Positions 33,696 through 42,645 of a DNA stretch of 64,000 nt are shown here, in pieces; the stretch's first letter is position 1, and every line of letters begins with the position of its first letter. The notes beneath the pieces were generated by a model. That model made no database searches, was not told where the DNA came from, and worked only from the letters and a program-made list of their open reading frames with translations. Made by a program: the position numbers and the translations under genes. Source of the stretch: Bordetella avium. GTDB taxonomy: Bacteria; Pseudomonadota; Gammaproteobacteria; Burkholderiales; Burkholderiaceae_B. The stretch is from positions 3,534,001-3,598,000 of the forward strand of contig NZ_CP139969.1 in assembly GCF_034424645.1 (NCBI RefSeq), in the 5' to 3' direction.

Positions 33696-34703
33696 TCAGT
33701 GCGCCGCCAAAGCCTGCTCTACGGAGGCCATGACGGCCTCACGCGAAGGCGATGCCCCCCGGTCGCCCAGACTGGCGGTGTAATTGGAGCCAACCAACGG
33801 TGTGCGCACCGGCGTGGAGGCGCGGTAAATACCGATGGTCGGACGCCCCAGCGCCGCCGACAAATGGGTTAAGCCGCTGTCCAGGCCCACCATCAAACGG
33901 GCACCCGCCAAGACACGTGCGACAGAAGTCAGATCCATGCGCGGCAGCACCTCGACCCCCTCCATGCCCGCCACCAGCAGACGGGCACGGGCAGCTTCCT
34001 GCTCATTACCCGCCAACAAGCGCAAGGCACAACCCGCATCCTGCAAGCGGCGGAACACCGCGCGCCAGTCTTCCTCGGGCCAGAGTTTGTCCTCACGGCT
34101 GGCCGAGGGCATGATGACGGCATAGCCCCTATCCGTATTAAGGTGGTGCAGACGACGCCCCTCTTCGACAAGGGGATGCTCGGCTTCAGCAGGGCGAGAA
34201 AACGCCTGCAAACCGAAATCCGGCGCACCCGAATAGCTATAACCAAAGGTTTGGGCGGCCAGTTTGCGCTGACGAATGACGGCCGGCTGCCAGAACTCGA
34301 CACGATGCCGCACGTTATAGAACAGCGAAGCGAGCGGCTCTCGGGCCGAACGCCAGTCCAGCCCATGGCGCATACCCTGTGTTTGACGCACTAGCCAGGC
34401 TGACTTCAGCAAGCCCTGCATATCGAGCACGATGTCGTAAGGCTCGTTGCGCAGGCGATCAGCCAGAGCGCGCCGTTCCTGGCGCACCTGATCCGACCAC
34501 CAGGCCTTGCGCCAACGGCGATGAGCCACCTTGATGACAGTGCGGACGGCCGGATGCCAACCGGGAATTTCGGCGAACGCTTCTTCCGCTATCCAATCTA
34601 TCTGGGCATCCGGCACATGGCGGGCAATATCGGAAATTGCGGGCAACATGTGCACCAGATCGCCCAGAGAGGACGTGCGAACGATCAATATGCGGGTAGG
34701 CAT
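33696..34703 (-). CDS. waaC: Lipopolysaccharide heptosyltransferase I
   Basis: A 335-residue GT9 enzyme that adds the first heptose to Kdo. The N-terminal MPTRILIVRTSSLGDLVHML is diagnostic of heptosyltransferase I (TSSLGD-V-H), and VGLDSGLTHLSAALGRPTIG is the ADP-heptose binding motif near residue 265. ATG at 34703 is chosen; the frame stays open to 34994 but the extra sequence is not family-like. It forms a short operon with waaA. Confidence 0.94.
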   Translation of the reverse strand: MPTRILIVRTSSLGDLVHMLPAISDIARHVPDAQIDWIAEEAFAEIPGWHPAVRTVIKVAHRRWRKAWWSDQVRQERRALADRLRNEPYDIVLDMQGLLKSAWLVRQTQGMRHGLDWRSAREPLASLFYNVRHRVEFWQPAVIRQRKLAAQTFGYSYSGAPDFGLQAFSRPAEAEHPLVEEGRRLHHLNTDRGYAVIMPSASREDKLWPEEDWRAVFRRLQDAGCALRLLAGNEQEAARARLLVAGMEGVEVLPRMDLTSVARVLAGARLMVGLDSGLTHLSAALGRPTIGIYRASTPVRTPLVGSNYTASLGDRGASPSREAVMASVEQALAAH

Positions 34704-34818
34704 CAACGCGGGACGCACCCGGGCAAGCCGGGCGCTGGATCTTGTAAATCCTCGGAATTTACAACAATTAACGATCTTCAGCCGACAGACCCGTGGAGAA
34801 AGCCCCGCGCCCCTGCAC

Positions 34819-35391
34819 TTAGCCGTCAAGCTGACCACTTGCCAAAGCCTCTTGCAGGCCAGGCGCGCGTTCATCACGCTCTGACAGCAAGCTGACCTCA
34901 GCGGGCCAGACGATGCCCATAAACGGATCATTCCACCGCAGACTGCGTTCGTGCGCAGGAGAGTAATAGGCGGTAGTTTTATAGTGCACCTCACTGGGCC
35001 CGCTCAAGGATAAAAAGCCATGTGCGTACCCTGCCGGTATCCACAGACTGCGCCGATTGACTGCCGAGAGCGTCACACCCTGCCAACGTCCGAAGGTGGG
35101 AGAGTCTGGCCGGATATCGACCGTCACATCGAAAATTTCACCCACGGCCACGCTTACCAATTTGCCCTGGGCATGAGGCGCCAGTTGGTAATGCAGACCG
35201 CGCAACACACCCTGTCGAGAGCAGGAATGGTTCTCTTGCACAAAGGGCGCCGGAACAGGCAGCCCCAATGCCCGCAGCCCCGCCTCGAAGACATCCTGCC
35301 GAAAGCGCTCGGCAAACCAGCCGCGCGCATCGGCGAAAACCTTAGGGTCCAGCAACACGACACCCGGCAAGGTGGTGGGGGAGAAATTCAT
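34819..35391 (-). CDS. rfbC: dTDP-4-dehydrorhamnose 3,5-epimerase
   Basis: A 190-residue cupin-fold epimerase in dTDP-L-rhamnose synthesis. Conserved: FADARGWFAERF, FVQENHSCSRQGVLRGLHYQ with its catalytic His, GEIFDVTVDIRPDSPTFGRW, and IPAGYAHGFLSLS. AGGGAAAGAGG precedes the ATG. rfbD is 29 nt upstream; the rfbA and rfbB genes of the same pathway are not in this window. Confidence 0.94.
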   Translation of the reverse strand: MNFSPTTLPGVVLLDPKVFADARGWFAERFRQDVFEAGLRALGLPVPAPFVQENHSCSRQGVLRGLHYQLAPHAQGKLVSVAVGEIFDVTVDIRPDSPTFGRWQGVTLSAVNRRSLWIPAGYAHGFLSLSGPSEVHYKTTAYYSPAHERSLRWNDPFMGIVWPAEVSLLSERDERAPGLQEALASGQLDG

Positions 35392-35420
35392 GGCCTCTTT
35401 CCCTGTAAAACCCGGATCAT

Positions 35421-36296
35421 TCAATTCACACGCATCGACGCCAACGCCCTGTCCAGACCGTCGCGCCAATCCGGCAGGCGCAAACCGAAAACACGCTGCA
35501 AACGCGTGCAATCGAGCCGCGAGTTCAATGGCCGCTGCGCTGGCGTGGGGTAGTCCACACTGGCAATGGGCGCCGTGGCACAAGCCAACCGGGCCTGATT
35601 CAACACGTGGCGCGCATAGTCAGCGCGCGACACCGCGCCGGCCGCGGCGACATGATACAGACCGGATACCGCCGGACGTCTGCAAGCCTGCCATAGCGCC
35701 AAAGCGCTGACATCTGCCAGCAGATCCGCCCCGGTCGGCGCGCCGACCTGATCATCCACCATGCGCAATGTTCCCGAGGCTGCCGCCAGACGCAGCACGG
35801 TCTGTGGAAACCCCTCTCCCCGTGAACCATAGACCCAGGAAGTGCGCAACAACAGATGGTGCGCACCGCTGCGGCAGATGGCCTCGTCGCCCGCCCGCTT
35901 GCTGAGACCATAGACATTCAGGGGTGCGGTGGGGCTGTCTTCGGTACGGAACTCGCTGCCGCTGCCGTCATACACATACTCGCTCGAATAATGCACAAGC
36001 CAGCCCTGCCTCTCACGCATGGCCCGCGCCAGGATTTCTGGCGCCTCGGCATTGATTCGGAACGCCAGGTCTGGCTCGCGCTCTGCCTGGTCCACGGCGG
36101 TAAATGCCGCCGCATTAACGATGACATCGGGGTTGACCTCACGCACAAGACGGCTCAGTGAGGCCAGATCAGATAGATCGACATGCCCTTGCGGTTGCGG
36201 CCTTCGTCCCAGCGCGAGCAATTCGCCCAGGGGAGCCAGCGCCCGGCACAGCGTCCGCCCCACTTGGCCATCCTTGCCCAACAGCAGGATTTTCAT
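35421..36296 (-). CDS. rfbD: dTDP-4-dehydrorhamnose reductase
   Basis: A 291-residue short-chain reductase that completes dTDP-L-rhamnose. MKILLLGKDGQVGRTLCRAL is the NAD(P)-binding start (G-x-x-G-Q-V/L-G), VNAAAFTAVDQAEREPDLAF is the RmlD signature, and YSSEYVYDGSG with the LNVYGLSKRAGDE (YxxxK-type) motif gives the catalytic residues. CTGGAGATC precedes the ATG. It leads rfbC and is divergent from the O-antigen ligase gene. Confidence 0.94.
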   Translation of the reverse strand: MKILLLGKDGQVGRTLCRALAPLGELLALGRRPQPQGHVDLSDLASLSRLVREVNPDVIVNAAAFTAVDQAEREPDLAFRINAEAPEILARAMRERQGWLVHYSSEYVYDGSGSEFRTEDSPTAPLNVYGLSKRAGDEAICRSGAHHLLLRTSWVYGSRGEGFPQTVLRLAAASGTLRMVDDQVGAPTGADLLADVSALALWQACRRPAVSGLYHVAAAGAVSRADYARHVLNQARLACATAPIASVDYPTPAQRPLNSRLDCTRLQRVFGLRLPDWRDGLDRALASMRVN

Positions 36297-36515
36297 GTGA
36301 TCTCCAGTAGTACGGGGCAACAGCGATACTCGGCCCCAAGAAAGCACCGCAGCCGGGACCTTTTCCCATCCGCGTGTCAGCCCTCAGGGAATGAGCATCT
36401 GTTGACCAAAATTTGACGAAGTATCTCCTATAATTGGCGCGCTTTTTCATCCCACGCGCTACTTCCAGCTCGCCCTGCGCCCGGTTTCCCAGACCGGCGA
36501 GTTCTTGCCGACATC

Positions 36516-37778
36516 ATGCTCAAACGTTTGCCTTCCTGGCTGCTGGTTGCGGTGCTTGCCGCAACCCCCACACTATTGCTCATTACCGCGAGCGGAGGCA
36601 GCACTGCTTTTTACCTCACCTTGTTGCTGAGCATCGCCGCGCTGGGCTGCCGCGAACAAGCGCTTGACCTGAGCGCTTACCGCAAGCTGATCGTAGCGGC
36701 CTGTTTGCCGCTGGCGGCGATGTTGTTGATCGCCGTGCTGCACGGCAGTTTGAGCAGCATCAACCTTGAGCGCGGACTGCGGCTGGCCCTGGGCATGCCG
36801 CTGCTTTTGGCCGGCTTGCAGGCAACCGGCCCGCAACGCCTGAAACATGTGCTCTGGGGCACGCTGGCGGCCGGCTGGGTCGCCATCGTCAGCCTGATCG
36901 CCCTGATTGGCACCCATTTAAGCGAACGCCCGCTTACCCCGGAATACAACGCCGTCAGCTATGGCAATCTGCTGCTGCTCTTTGGCGTCATCAACCTCTT
37001 TTCGCTGAGCTGGCCGCTCACTCGGTACCGGCGCAGCGAAATCGCTTTCAAGCTGCTGACGACGCTGGTCACCTTTGCCGGCTTTATCATTACCCAGACT
37101 CGCAGCGGCTGGCTCGCCCTGCCCATTTTCGTAGCGCTGGCCTTATTGGTCTATGCCCGCTTCCGCCATCCCTTGCGCCTGTTCGCCGCGCTGATCGTCG
37201 TGTTGGCCGGCTTGATCGCCGTGGGTTCGCTCAGCCCCGCCCTCGTCAAGCGCGTCGAGCTTGGCCGTCAGCAACTCACTGAATGCGAAGCCAACCCGCT
37301 GGTCAATTCCTCGATATGCGTGCGGCTGCAGCTCTGGCGAGCGGCCTGGGGCATGATGCTCGACAACCCGATCAAGGGCGTCGGCGCATCCGGCTTTTCG
37401 CCTGCGCTACAAAAAATGGCTGCTGAAGGCAAAGTTTCACCCTATGTCGCAGAAGACTTCGGAGAGCCTCACAACGACATGCTTGACGCGCTGGCGCTCT
37501 ATGGCATTCCAGGCGGCTTAGCGCTGTTGCTGTTGTACGCCATACCTGCTGTGTTCTTTCTGCGGCGTCTGGCGTATGACTTGCCGCAACAAGTCCGTGC
37601 CGCAGCAGCGATGGGCGCCTCAACGTCTTTGGGGTTTGCTGCCTTCGGCCTTACCGAGCTGATGTTCCGAGGCATGCGCACCCTGGGTTTGTATGTCATC
37701 TTGATCGCCTTGTTCGCCGTGCTGTCGAGCGCCGCGAACGGGGCCAGGGCATCGAAAAAAAACAGCCCCGGTTCATAA
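36516..37778 (+). CDS. O-antigen ligase / polymerase family membrane protein (Wzy_C)
   Basis: A 420-residue protein with 10-12 membrane segments. The large periplasmic loop holds QTRSGWLALPIFVALAL and the Wzy_C signature GVGASGFSPALQKMA...EPHNDMLDALALYGIPGG (conserved H in PHNDML). These belong to WaaL-type ligases, which attach O-antigen to lipid A-core, but Wzy polymerases look alike. Position beside waaAC and rfbCD favours waaL. No good ribosome site is seen before the ATG. Its stop codon lies within the terminator hairpin of the convergent adhesin gene. Confidence 0.83.
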   Translation: MLKRLPSWLLVAVLAATPTLLLITASGGSTAFYLTLLLSIAALGCREQALDLSAYRKLIVAACLPLAAMLLIAVLHGSLSSINLERGLRLALGMPLLLAGLQATGPQRLKHVLWGTLAAGWVAIVSLIALIGTHLSERPLTPEYNAVSYGNLLLLFGVINLFSLSWPLTRYRRSEIAFKLLTTLVTFAGFIITQTRSGWLALPIFVALALLVYARFRHPLRLFAALIVVLAGLIAVGSLSPALVKRVELGRQQLTECEANPLVNSSICVRLQLWRAAWGMMLDNPIKGVGASGFSPALQKMAAEGKVSPYVAEDFGEPHNDMLDALALYGIPGGLALLLLYAIPAVFFLRRLAYDLPQQVRAAAAMGASTSLGFAAFGLTELMFRGMRTLGLYVILIALFAVLSSAANGARASKKNSPGS

Positions 37779-37787
37779 CCAGGGCTG
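37755..37787 (-). terminator. Intrinsic terminator of the TpsA-like gene, overlapping the end of waaL-like gene
   Basis: On the minus strand CAGCCC-GGTT pairs over 10 bp with AACC-GGGCTG (one mismatch pair), followed by eight Us (A-run 37755-37762). It starts 27 nt after the adhesin stop codon. The stem holds the stop codon of the convergent ligase gene. Confidence 0.85.
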
Positions 37788-37813
37788 CTCGGACTACAAC
37801 AATCTAGCGCAGA

Positions 37814-39556
37814 TCAATACCAGCCGCCGTAGTAGCTTGAATAGCTGGGCTGACCCCAGCCCGCACTGCCGTAGCCGTAGTTGCCATAGCTGTCACCGTA
37901 GCCGCTGGCATAGTGGTTGAAGCTGCCGACATTGCCCGTGCCAGCACCATTGTTGCTAGTGCTGCCGCCGCGGTTACTCTGATCACTGCCGGATTTACCA
38001 CGCTTGACCGCAGCTTGGGAACCCGGCGGCTGGTCAATCACTATCGGAGCCACCAAGTTACGCTGCCCCCCGGCAGTCAGCCAGCCACCGACGTTGCGAA
38101 TTTCTTTACCCGCAACAATGTCGAGATCATTTCCGGCCGCAATTTTTGCACCCCGGCCATTGGACACATTTCTGCCCGCAACCAGGGAAATATTGCGATC
38201 AGCCGTGATCTGAGCGCCATCGGCATTATGAATATCCTTGGCCGAGATGGATAGGTTGTCACCCAGCAGCACCCCCTGATTGCGCACCGTATGGCCTGCA
38301 TTGATCGTGACATCGCCAGTGGCCTGCAGCGCATCGGCAATCGTGACGTTATCCCCGACGCTGGCGGTTACCATCCCATCCGCTTGCACATGGGAAAGCT
38401 CGGCATCATGCCGCGCGCTGATCGTGACATCGCCCTCACTTTCGAGGGTGTCGCCGCGCAGGTTCTTGGCGGTCAAAACAAGCTGGGAACCCTTGACATC
38501 CCCGGCGTCCAGATCGCCGCCAGCCGTGGCCACCAGGCGGTTGTCGGTGCGGAGGGAATCAAGCTGGATGTCGCCTTTGCCCGTGACAAGGAAATCGCCT
38601 TCGGCCACGCCGTGTTTGATGCTGACCAGCTTGCCGCCATTGACGATCGCAGAGCCATCGGCCGCCACTTTGTTCAGCGAGACATCACCGCTGGCATCGA
38701 TCTGAATGTCATTCGCCGATGAGATCAGGCCCTGCATCTTGACACCGACACCCCGCCCCGAGGCCAGCAGGGAGATATTCGAGCCATACATGGAGCCTGC
38801 CGCCGTGCCCATGACGACAACACGTTCGCGCTTGTTGCCGTTCAGTGCGGTATAGCTGCGCTTACGGCCCTTGCCAGCCAGATCGTCTTGAACGTGATAC
38901 CGGTTCTGCCCGCCCAGGAGCGTGATGTTTGTGCTCTTGCCCTTGTTGGGGGCACCAATAACGCCGTTCAGGCTGATGGTATCCGCGACAAGGTCAAAAT
39001 AACCCAGCCCGCTGGTGTCCACGCCGCGCCGGCCAACCGAGATCGTGCCACGCTTGACATCGAATACCGCATCGCCTGCCTGGCCTGCCTGATAATCACC
39101 CGTGGTCAGTGTCAGCGAATTGATATTGATGGGGCGCAAACCGTTTACCGAAATGCCGTTGGGGTTAGCAATAATCACCCCAGCATTCCCGCCAAAGGAT
39201 TCCAGCGCACCGTTGAGGCGGGACTGCCCGATGCCCTGCGATTGAATCAAGATATTCTTGGCAGCCTGGCCGCCCGCGAGATTCGGATTGGCCTGTAAAT
39301 GGCCCGCCAACTGCGATTGGCCAGCCACGGTGCTGTTGTTCAGCACCGTCCCGGCGGCACCGACATTAAAGCTGCCAACCTTGTTGATCGACAGACCATG
39401 TTGATTGGGCGCTGCGATATTGATGACATCTGCGGCCTGAACCGGCATGGCGGCAAGACCAAGGCCGGCGCCACTCAATACATAAGCGCCAATGCTCAGA
39501 GCACAGGAAAGCCGCTTGAGCCGTGCGAGTGAAAAGGGTTTCATAATTTGGCTCAT
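37814..39556 (-). CDS. Short TpsA-like adhesin (filamentous haemagglutinin family) with Gly/Tyr-rich tail
   Basis: A 580-residue secreted protein. A signal peptide (GLGLAAMPVQAADVINIAAP) is followed by a two-partner-secretion domain with both hallmark motifs, NPNL (LQANPNLAGGQ) and NPNGI (VIIANPNGISVNGLRP), then about 300 residues of beta-helix repeats (GDVTISARHDAELSHVQADG, GDNLSISAKDIHNADG). The last ~55 residues are Gly/Ser/Asn/Tyr-rich and end in SYSSYYGGWY. Typical FHA proteins exceed 2000 residues, so this is a miniature form. No TpsB pore gene is nearby. GGAGG precedes the ATG at 39556. Confidence 0.85.
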   Translation of the reverse strand: MSQIMKPFSLARLKRLSCALSIGAYVLSGAGLGLAAMPVQAADVINIAAPNQHGLSINKVGSFNVGAAGTVLNNSTVAGQSQLAGHLQANPNLAGGQAAKNILIQSQGIGQSRLNGALESFGGNAGVIIANPNGISVNGLRPININSLTLTTGDYQAGQAGDAVFDVKRGTISVGRRGVDTSGLGYFDLVADTISLNGVIGAPNKGKSTNITLLGGQNRYHVQDDLAGKGRKRSYTALNGNKRERVVVMGTAAGSMYGSNISLLASGRGVGVKMQGLISSANDIQIDASGDVSLNKVAADGSAIVNGGKLVSIKHGVAEGDFLVTGKGDIQLDSLRTDNRLVATAGGDLDAGDVKGSQLVLTAKNLRGDTLESEGDVTISARHDAELSHVQADGMVTASVGDNVTIADALQATGDVTINAGHTVRNQGVLLGDNLSISAKDIHNADGAQITADRNISLVAGRNVSNGRGAKIAAGNDLDIVAGKEIRNVGGWLTAGGQRNLVAPIVIDQPPGSQAAVKRGKSGSDQSNRGGSTSNNGAGTGNVGSFNHYASGYGDSYGNYGYGSAGWGQPSYSSYYGGWY

Positions 39557-39742
39557 TTACCGTGACCTCCGTGTAGCACGTCAGAGATTGATGAATAAGC
39601 CTATCCACATGTAGACCCCACTTGCCTTCCTGAGCCAGAAAACAGACCTAACGTGGTGCAACATGAGCGGTTGTTTTCCTTACATTGCATGACATATAAC
39701 GATTTTGAGCGCACAATCGTAAGAAACAGCCAGGAGACAACC

Positions 39743-40306
39743 ATGCGCATTGCCGATGCCCAATGGATTCCTTCCCCGCCCCATCAAACGTGGGACGCGC
39801 TCTTCGACCCCGAGGTGTTGCAGCGCTGTTTGCCTGGATGCATACGGGTCATCCGCCTCACTGACACCGAGTACGCCATCACGGTGCGTGCCAAAGTCGG
39901 CGGTATCGACGCCGAATACGAGGGTGAACTTCTGGTCTCCGATATCACGCCCTCCGAAAGCTGCTCGCTGGCCTTTGACGGCAAGGGCGCCGCGGCCGGT
40001 TTGGCCATCGGCACCGCTCAGATCAACCTGTCACCTAAGGAAAACGGCACACGCCTCTCCTATACAGTGGCAGCGATGACGGGCGGCAAACTGGCGGCCC
40101 TGGGCGAACCCGCCATCCTGAAAGCGGGCGGGAAAATCGTGGAGAAATTCTTCGGCGGTTTCATCGACTACATGGCGGGCCAGCCCAGGCTGGCCCCTCC
40201 AGCGCCAGCGCCTGAGCCGCGTGCGCTGGCGACATCACGCTGGTCATGGGCCCTGGCCATCGCGGTCATCGCAGTACTGGTGGGCTATCACACCTTATTC
40301 AAATAG
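39743..40306 (+). CDS. CoxG/SRPBCC-family protein with C-terminal membrane anchor
   Basis: A 187-residue protein with an SRPBCC fold: FDPEVLQRCLPGCIRVIRLT, then AKVGGIDAEYEGEL and the FFGGFIDYM region, typical of the carbon-monoxide-dehydrogenase subunit G (CoxG) group. A Pro/Ala linker leads to a final membrane helix (WALAIAVIAVLVGYHTLF). The start is ATG at 39743 with AGGAGACAACC. No CO dehydrogenase genes are nearby, so a role in CO oxidation is not implied. Confidence 0.82.
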   Translation: MRIADAQWIPSPPHQTWDALFDPEVLQRCLPGCIRVIRLTDTEYAITVRAKVGGIDAEYEGELLVSDITPSESCSLAFDGKGAAAGLAIGTAQINLSPKENGTRLSYTVAAMTGGKLAALGEPAILKAGGKIVEKFFGGFIDYMAGQPRLAPPAPAPEPRALATSRWSWALAIAVIAVLVGYHTLFK

Positions 40307-40323
40307 GCAGCATGCGCCGGTGC

Positions 40324-40329
40324 TATCCT
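40324..40329 (+). promoter_or_regulatory. -10-like hexamer just before the MFS gene (possible leaderless start)
   Basis: TATCCT, preceded by TGC (extended -10 pattern), ends 7 nt before the ATG, and no Shine-Dalgarno is present. Similar to the settings of dapF and birA. Confidence 0.3.
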
Positions 40330-40336
40330 TTCTTGC

Positions 40337-41740
40337 ATGACATCGCCCACAAAAGAATCGGCCTCTTCTCCAAGTTCTCGCCATGAATTGCTAATGGCCA
40401 TGGTGGGAGTATCCGCCACTGTAGTGTTGGCGGCGTTTGACTCCACCATCGTCAGCACGACGCTGCCGCGTGTAGCCCAAGCCCTGAACGGTATGGCGCT
40501 TTATGCCTGGGTCGGCACGGGTTACCTGCTTGCCACGGCAGTATCCATTATCATCTTCGGCCGCCTGGGCGATATGTTCGGGCGCAAGCCGCTGATGCTG
40601 CTATCGGTTTCTTTGGTAGCGCTAGGCTCCATTGCCTGTGGATTGGCGCAGTCCATGGAGCAGTTGATCGCGTTCCGTACCCTACAGGGGGTGGGCGGCG
40701 GCATGATGATCGCCACCGCCTTCGCCGCGCCTGCGGATCTGTTTCCCGATGCACGAGAACGGGTGCGTTGGATGGCCTTGGTATCCGCTGCATTCGCCAT
40801 GGCCAGCGGTATCGGGCCCGCACTTGGCGGCATCGCGACCCAGGCGCTGGGCTGGCGCGCCGCCTTCTTCATTGCGCCCATCGCCGCGGCGATTGCGCTA
40901 TTTCTGCTGGCGCGCTATTTCCCACGCATAAAGCCAGCCCAAAGCGGCAAAGTCGATTGGATAGGCAGCATTCTGCTCATCATCATCGTTGGCGCGCCGC
41001 TCGCAGCGATGGAGCTGGCTTTCGCGCCAGGCGACGACGCACGCCCCGGACTGGCGGCGGTATTGGCGATCGCGGCCGTGATTGCGGCCTGCTGCTTGCC
41101 GCGCTATGAACGACGGCTCGCATCGCCGATTTTTCCAATGCGCATTCTCGCGGGCCCGGAGCCGCGCTTGCTGAACCTGGCCGCCGTAATGGTGGGCGCC
41201 ACCATGTTCATCCTGGTGTTCTACAGCCCCTTGATCCTGCAGCAAGAACTGGGGTACAGCCCCAGCGAGGCCGGACTGCTGCTCACACCCCTGGTAGCGG
41301 CCATTTCGCTGGGCAGCATCATCAATGGCCACATGTTCCCCAAACAAAACGAACCGCAACGCCTGATGGTATTTGGCGGGCTACTCCTGGCGGCCGGCTC
41401 GGCCATGGTGCTGGGCTTCAGCCAAGGCACGTCGCCCTGGTGGATTATTTCGGCCTTCGCGGTCAACGGCGTCGCGCTGGGCTTCTTACTGCCCAACCTG
41501 ACCCTGTTCATGCAAATGCTGAGCGAACGTCGCGACGTCGGCGTCGCGTCCGCCCTGGTACAGACGACCCGCGCCGTCGGCAGCGCGGCCGGCACAGCGC
41601 TGGTCGGCATCGCCATTTCGCATACCTCCGTCGCGACCGGTGTACGCATTGGTCTTACACTATGCGTCGTGCTGTCCCTCTTCGCGGCCGTGATCGCACA
41701 CAGAGTCAAGATGAAAAACGCTGTGACCCGCCGCTCCTGA
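40337..41740 (+). CDS. MFS drug efflux transporter, DHA2 (EmrB/QacA) family
   Basis: A 467-residue, ~14-helix exporter. AAFDSTIVSTTLPRVAQAL in helix 1 is the DHA2 motif, FGRLGDMFGRKPLM is motif A between helices 2 and 3, and PALGGIATQALGWRAAFFIA is motif C, typical of antiporters. Substrate unknown. No Shine-Dalgarno precedes the ATG, which follows a TATCCT hexamer by 7 nt. No adjacent membrane-fusion or regulator gene. Confidence 0.9.
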   Translation: MTSPTKESASSPSSRHELLMAMVGVSATVVLAAFDSTIVSTTLPRVAQALNGMALYAWVGTGYLLATAVSIIIFGRLGDMFGRKPLMLLSVSLVALGSIACGLAQSMEQLIAFRTLQGVGGGMMIATAFAAPADLFPDARERVRWMALVSAAFAMASGIGPALGGIATQALGWRAAFFIAPIAAAIALFLLARYFPRIKPAQSGKVDWIGSILLIIIVGAPLAAMELAFAPGDDARPGLAAVLAIAAVIAACCLPRYERRLASPIFPMRILAGPEPRLLNLAAVMVGATMFILVFYSPLILQQELGYSPSEAGLLLTPLVAAISLGSIINGHMFPKQNEPQRLMVFGGLLLAAGSAMVLGFSQGTSPWWIISAFAVNGVALGFLLPNLTLFMQMLSERRDVGVASALVQTTRAVGSAAGTALVGIAISHTSVATGVRIGLTLCVVLSLFAAVIAHRVKMKNAVTRRS

Positions 41741-41751
41741 ACCCTTTTTTC

Positions 41752-42639
41752 ATGCAACGCCAAGATTTTTCCCAATTGCTTGTCCTGGCTGCCGTCTGGG
41801 GCGGCTCTTTCATGTTCATGAAGATCGCGGTGCCCGAATTCGGCCCTGCCGCACTCATTGAATTACGCGTCGGCCTGGCCGCCTTGATGCTGTTGCCCCT
41901 GGTGATCGCGCGTGGCCGCCTGGGTATTATGCTGCGCCATTGGAAAGCCATTTTGCTGGTCGGCGTTTTCAACGCCGCCCTACCCTTTCTGATGTATGCC
42001 TACGCGGCATCCTCACTGGGTGCCGGCTTTCTCTCCGTCTCCAATGCGGTCACCCCAGTCTGGGGCGCGGTCTTTGGCTGGATCTGGTTTCGCGATAAAT
42101 TGCCTTTCATGCGTACCCTGGGCCTGATGATCAGCTTTTTGGGCATCGTCGTGCTGGCCTGGGACAAACTGGACTTCCAGCAGGGTGGCACAGGCCCGGC
42201 CGTGCTGGCGGCCATCTCCGCGCCGCTGTTCTATGGCATTGCCGCCAACGCCACCAAACGCTATCTGAGCGGCGTGGATGCGCTGAGCAATGCCACGGGC
42301 AGCATGCTGGCCGCAGCGCTGGTGCTGCTGCCGCTGGCCATTGCGCATTGGCCTGAACAAGCCATCTCGCTGCAAGCCTGGTCGGCTACGATTTTGCTAG
42401 CCGTGCTGTGTACCGGCATTGCCTATGTCGTGTTTTTCCGTTTGATCGCGACGATCGGGCCGACCGCAGCCGTCAGCGTCACCTTTCTAGTGCCCCTGTT
42501 TGGCATGCTCTGGGGCGTCACGCTATTGGGCGAGGCACTCACGGCTAATATGATGGGCGGCGCCGGCATCATCCTGGCAGGTACGGCTCTGGCGCTGGGC
42601 CTCATCGGTCCAAAACCCCCCTTAGCCAAAGCCCGCTGA
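41752..42639 (+). CDS. DMT-superfamily transporter (EamA family)
   Basis: A 295-residue protein with ten membrane helices in two EamA repeats. VLAAVWGGSFMFMKIAVPEF starts repeat one, and GTGPAVLAAISAPLFYGIAA repeat two. It probably exports metabolites or amino acids; substrate unknown. It lies 11 nt after the MFS gene on the same strand, so the two are probably co-transcribed. Confidence 0.9.
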   Translation: MQRQDFSQLLVLAAVWGGSFMFMKIAVPEFGPAALIELRVGLAALMLLPLVIARGRLGIMLRHWKAILLVGVFNAALPFLMYAYAASSLGAGFLSVSNAVTPVWGAVFGWIWFRDKLPFMRTLGLMISFLGIVVLAWDKLDFQQGGTGPAVLAAISAPLFYGIAANATKRYLSGVDALSNATGSMLAAALVLLPLAIAHWPEQAISLQAWSATILLAVLCTGIAYVVFFRLIATIGPTAAVSVTFLVPLFGMLWGVTLLGEALTANMMGGAGIILAGTALALGLIGPKPPLAKAR

Positions 42640-42645
42640 TACGCC

